The notes below the pieces were generated by a model. It was given only the letters and a program-made list of their open reading frames with translations, was not told the origin of the DNA and did not search any database. Shown here piece after piece: positions 5,391 to 5,767 of a DNA stretch of 5,767 nt. The stretch spans positions 1 through 5,767 of the forward strand of contig CAKKRN010000219.1 in NCBI GenBank assembly GCA_919902745.1, given 5' to 3'. The first letter of the stretch is position 1. Every line of letters begins with the position of its first letter. The stretch is from Syntrophaceae bacterium (GTDB lineage: Bacteria > Desulfobacterota > Syntrophia > Syntrophales > UBA5619). The translations under genes were made by a program, and so were the position numbers.

Positions 5391-5759
5391 ATGAAAAAGA
5401 TACTTATCGTCGATGATGAGCAGTTGCTCCTTCAGGGATTGGGGAAGGCCTTGCAGACCGACGCCACGGAGGTCGTCGCGGTGGAAACGGGTGAAGCGGC
5501 CCTTGCGGAAATCGCCTCGTCGCCCTGCCACCTCTGTTTTCTCGACGTCTTCCTGCCGGACATGGACGGAACGGACGTGCTGAAAAAAATCAGGGCGATC
5601 TCCCCTGGAACGAAGGTGATCATGATGACCGCGGGGATCATCAACAACGCAATGAAAGAGACCATCGAGAAGAACGCCCACATGTTCATCACCAAACCGT
5701 TCGATCTCCTCCAGGTGAAGATGCTTGCCAGCAGGGTGATCGAGGAACCGGGGCCGTAG
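5391..5759 (+). CDS. Stand-alone receiver-domain response regulator (CheY-like)
   Basis: The 122-residue protein is a single complete phospho-receiver domain. It has the acidic pair Asp8-Asp9 (KILIVDDE), phospho-acceptor Asp52 in FLDVFLPDMDG, switch Thr80 (VIMMTAG), and Lys102 in ITKPFD with aromatic Phe99 three residues before it. It ends just after the last helix, so there is no DNA-binding, AAA+ or cyclase output domain. It would receive phosphate from a histidine kinase not in this window and act by protein contact or as a phosphorelay intermediate. The ATG begins the first beta strand directly, so the start is secure from the fold. The ribosome site is weak: only GTGGGT about 7 nt upstream, with a G-run further off. 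It is divergent from the porin-cytochrome operon across a shared control region, which suggests but does not prove a link to its regulation. Its cognate kinase may lie just downstream. Confidence 0.9.
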   Translation: MKKILIVDDEQLLLQGLGKALQTDATEVVAVETGEAALAEIASSPCHLCFLDVFLPDMDGTDVLKKIRAISPGTKVIMMTAGIINNAMKETIEKNAHMFITKPFDLLQVKMLASRVIEEPGP

Positions 5760-5767
5760 CCGTTCCG

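Overview
The window carries an extracellular-electron-transfer locus of the kind known from metal-reducing Desulfobacterota (the former Deltaproteobacteria, Geobacter and relatives). The assignment to that group is inference. It rests on the gene set (porin, octaheme and dodecaheme cytochromes), the style of the multiheme proteins and the -24/-12 type promoters. I cannot name a species.

Layout, left to right. (1) Positions 1-261 (+) hold the 3' part of a small NrfJ-related protein, closed by a strong intrinsic terminator at 284-314. (2) Positions 315-654 hold no gene but contain at least three different palindromic, REP-like repeat units. (3) Positions 655-695 hold an intrinsic terminator for the minus-strand operon. 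(4) Positions 4893 down to 734 (-) form a compact three-gene operon: an outer-membrane beta-barrel porin (405 aa), a secreted periplasmic cytochrome with 8 CXXCH motifs (232 aa) and an outer-membrane lipoprotein cytochrome with 12 CXXCH motifs (732 aa). Each start has a good Shine-Dalgarno sequence, and the gaps between genes are only 17 and 27 nt. The gene order and heme counts (8 and 12) are those of the Geobacter OmbB-OmaB-OmcB porin-cytochrome (Pcc) complex. In that complex electrons pass from periplasmic carriers to the octaheme protein, through the porin sheath, and out to the surface dodecaheme lipoprotein and extracellular acceptors. (5) Positions 4894-5390 form a long divergent control region. 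(6) Positions 5391-5759 (+) encode a stand-alone receiver-domain response regulator.

The most interesting part is the control region. It contains two outward-facing sequences that fit the sigma-54 (-24/-12) promoter pattern, one toward the Pcc operon (5024-5039, -) and one toward the receiver gene (5238-5253, +). Almost exactly halfway between them lies a near-perfect 28-bp palindrome followed by a related half-copy (5107-5150). That is the distance at which sigma-54 enhancer-binding proteins usually bind. The same repeats also resemble the repeated ends of IS21-family insertion sequences, and a Shine-Dalgarno plus ATG next to them looks like a broken transposase start. The enhancer could therefore be a domesticated transposon end, or the repeats could simply be an insertion-sequence scar. 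All regulatory statements are inference from sequence.
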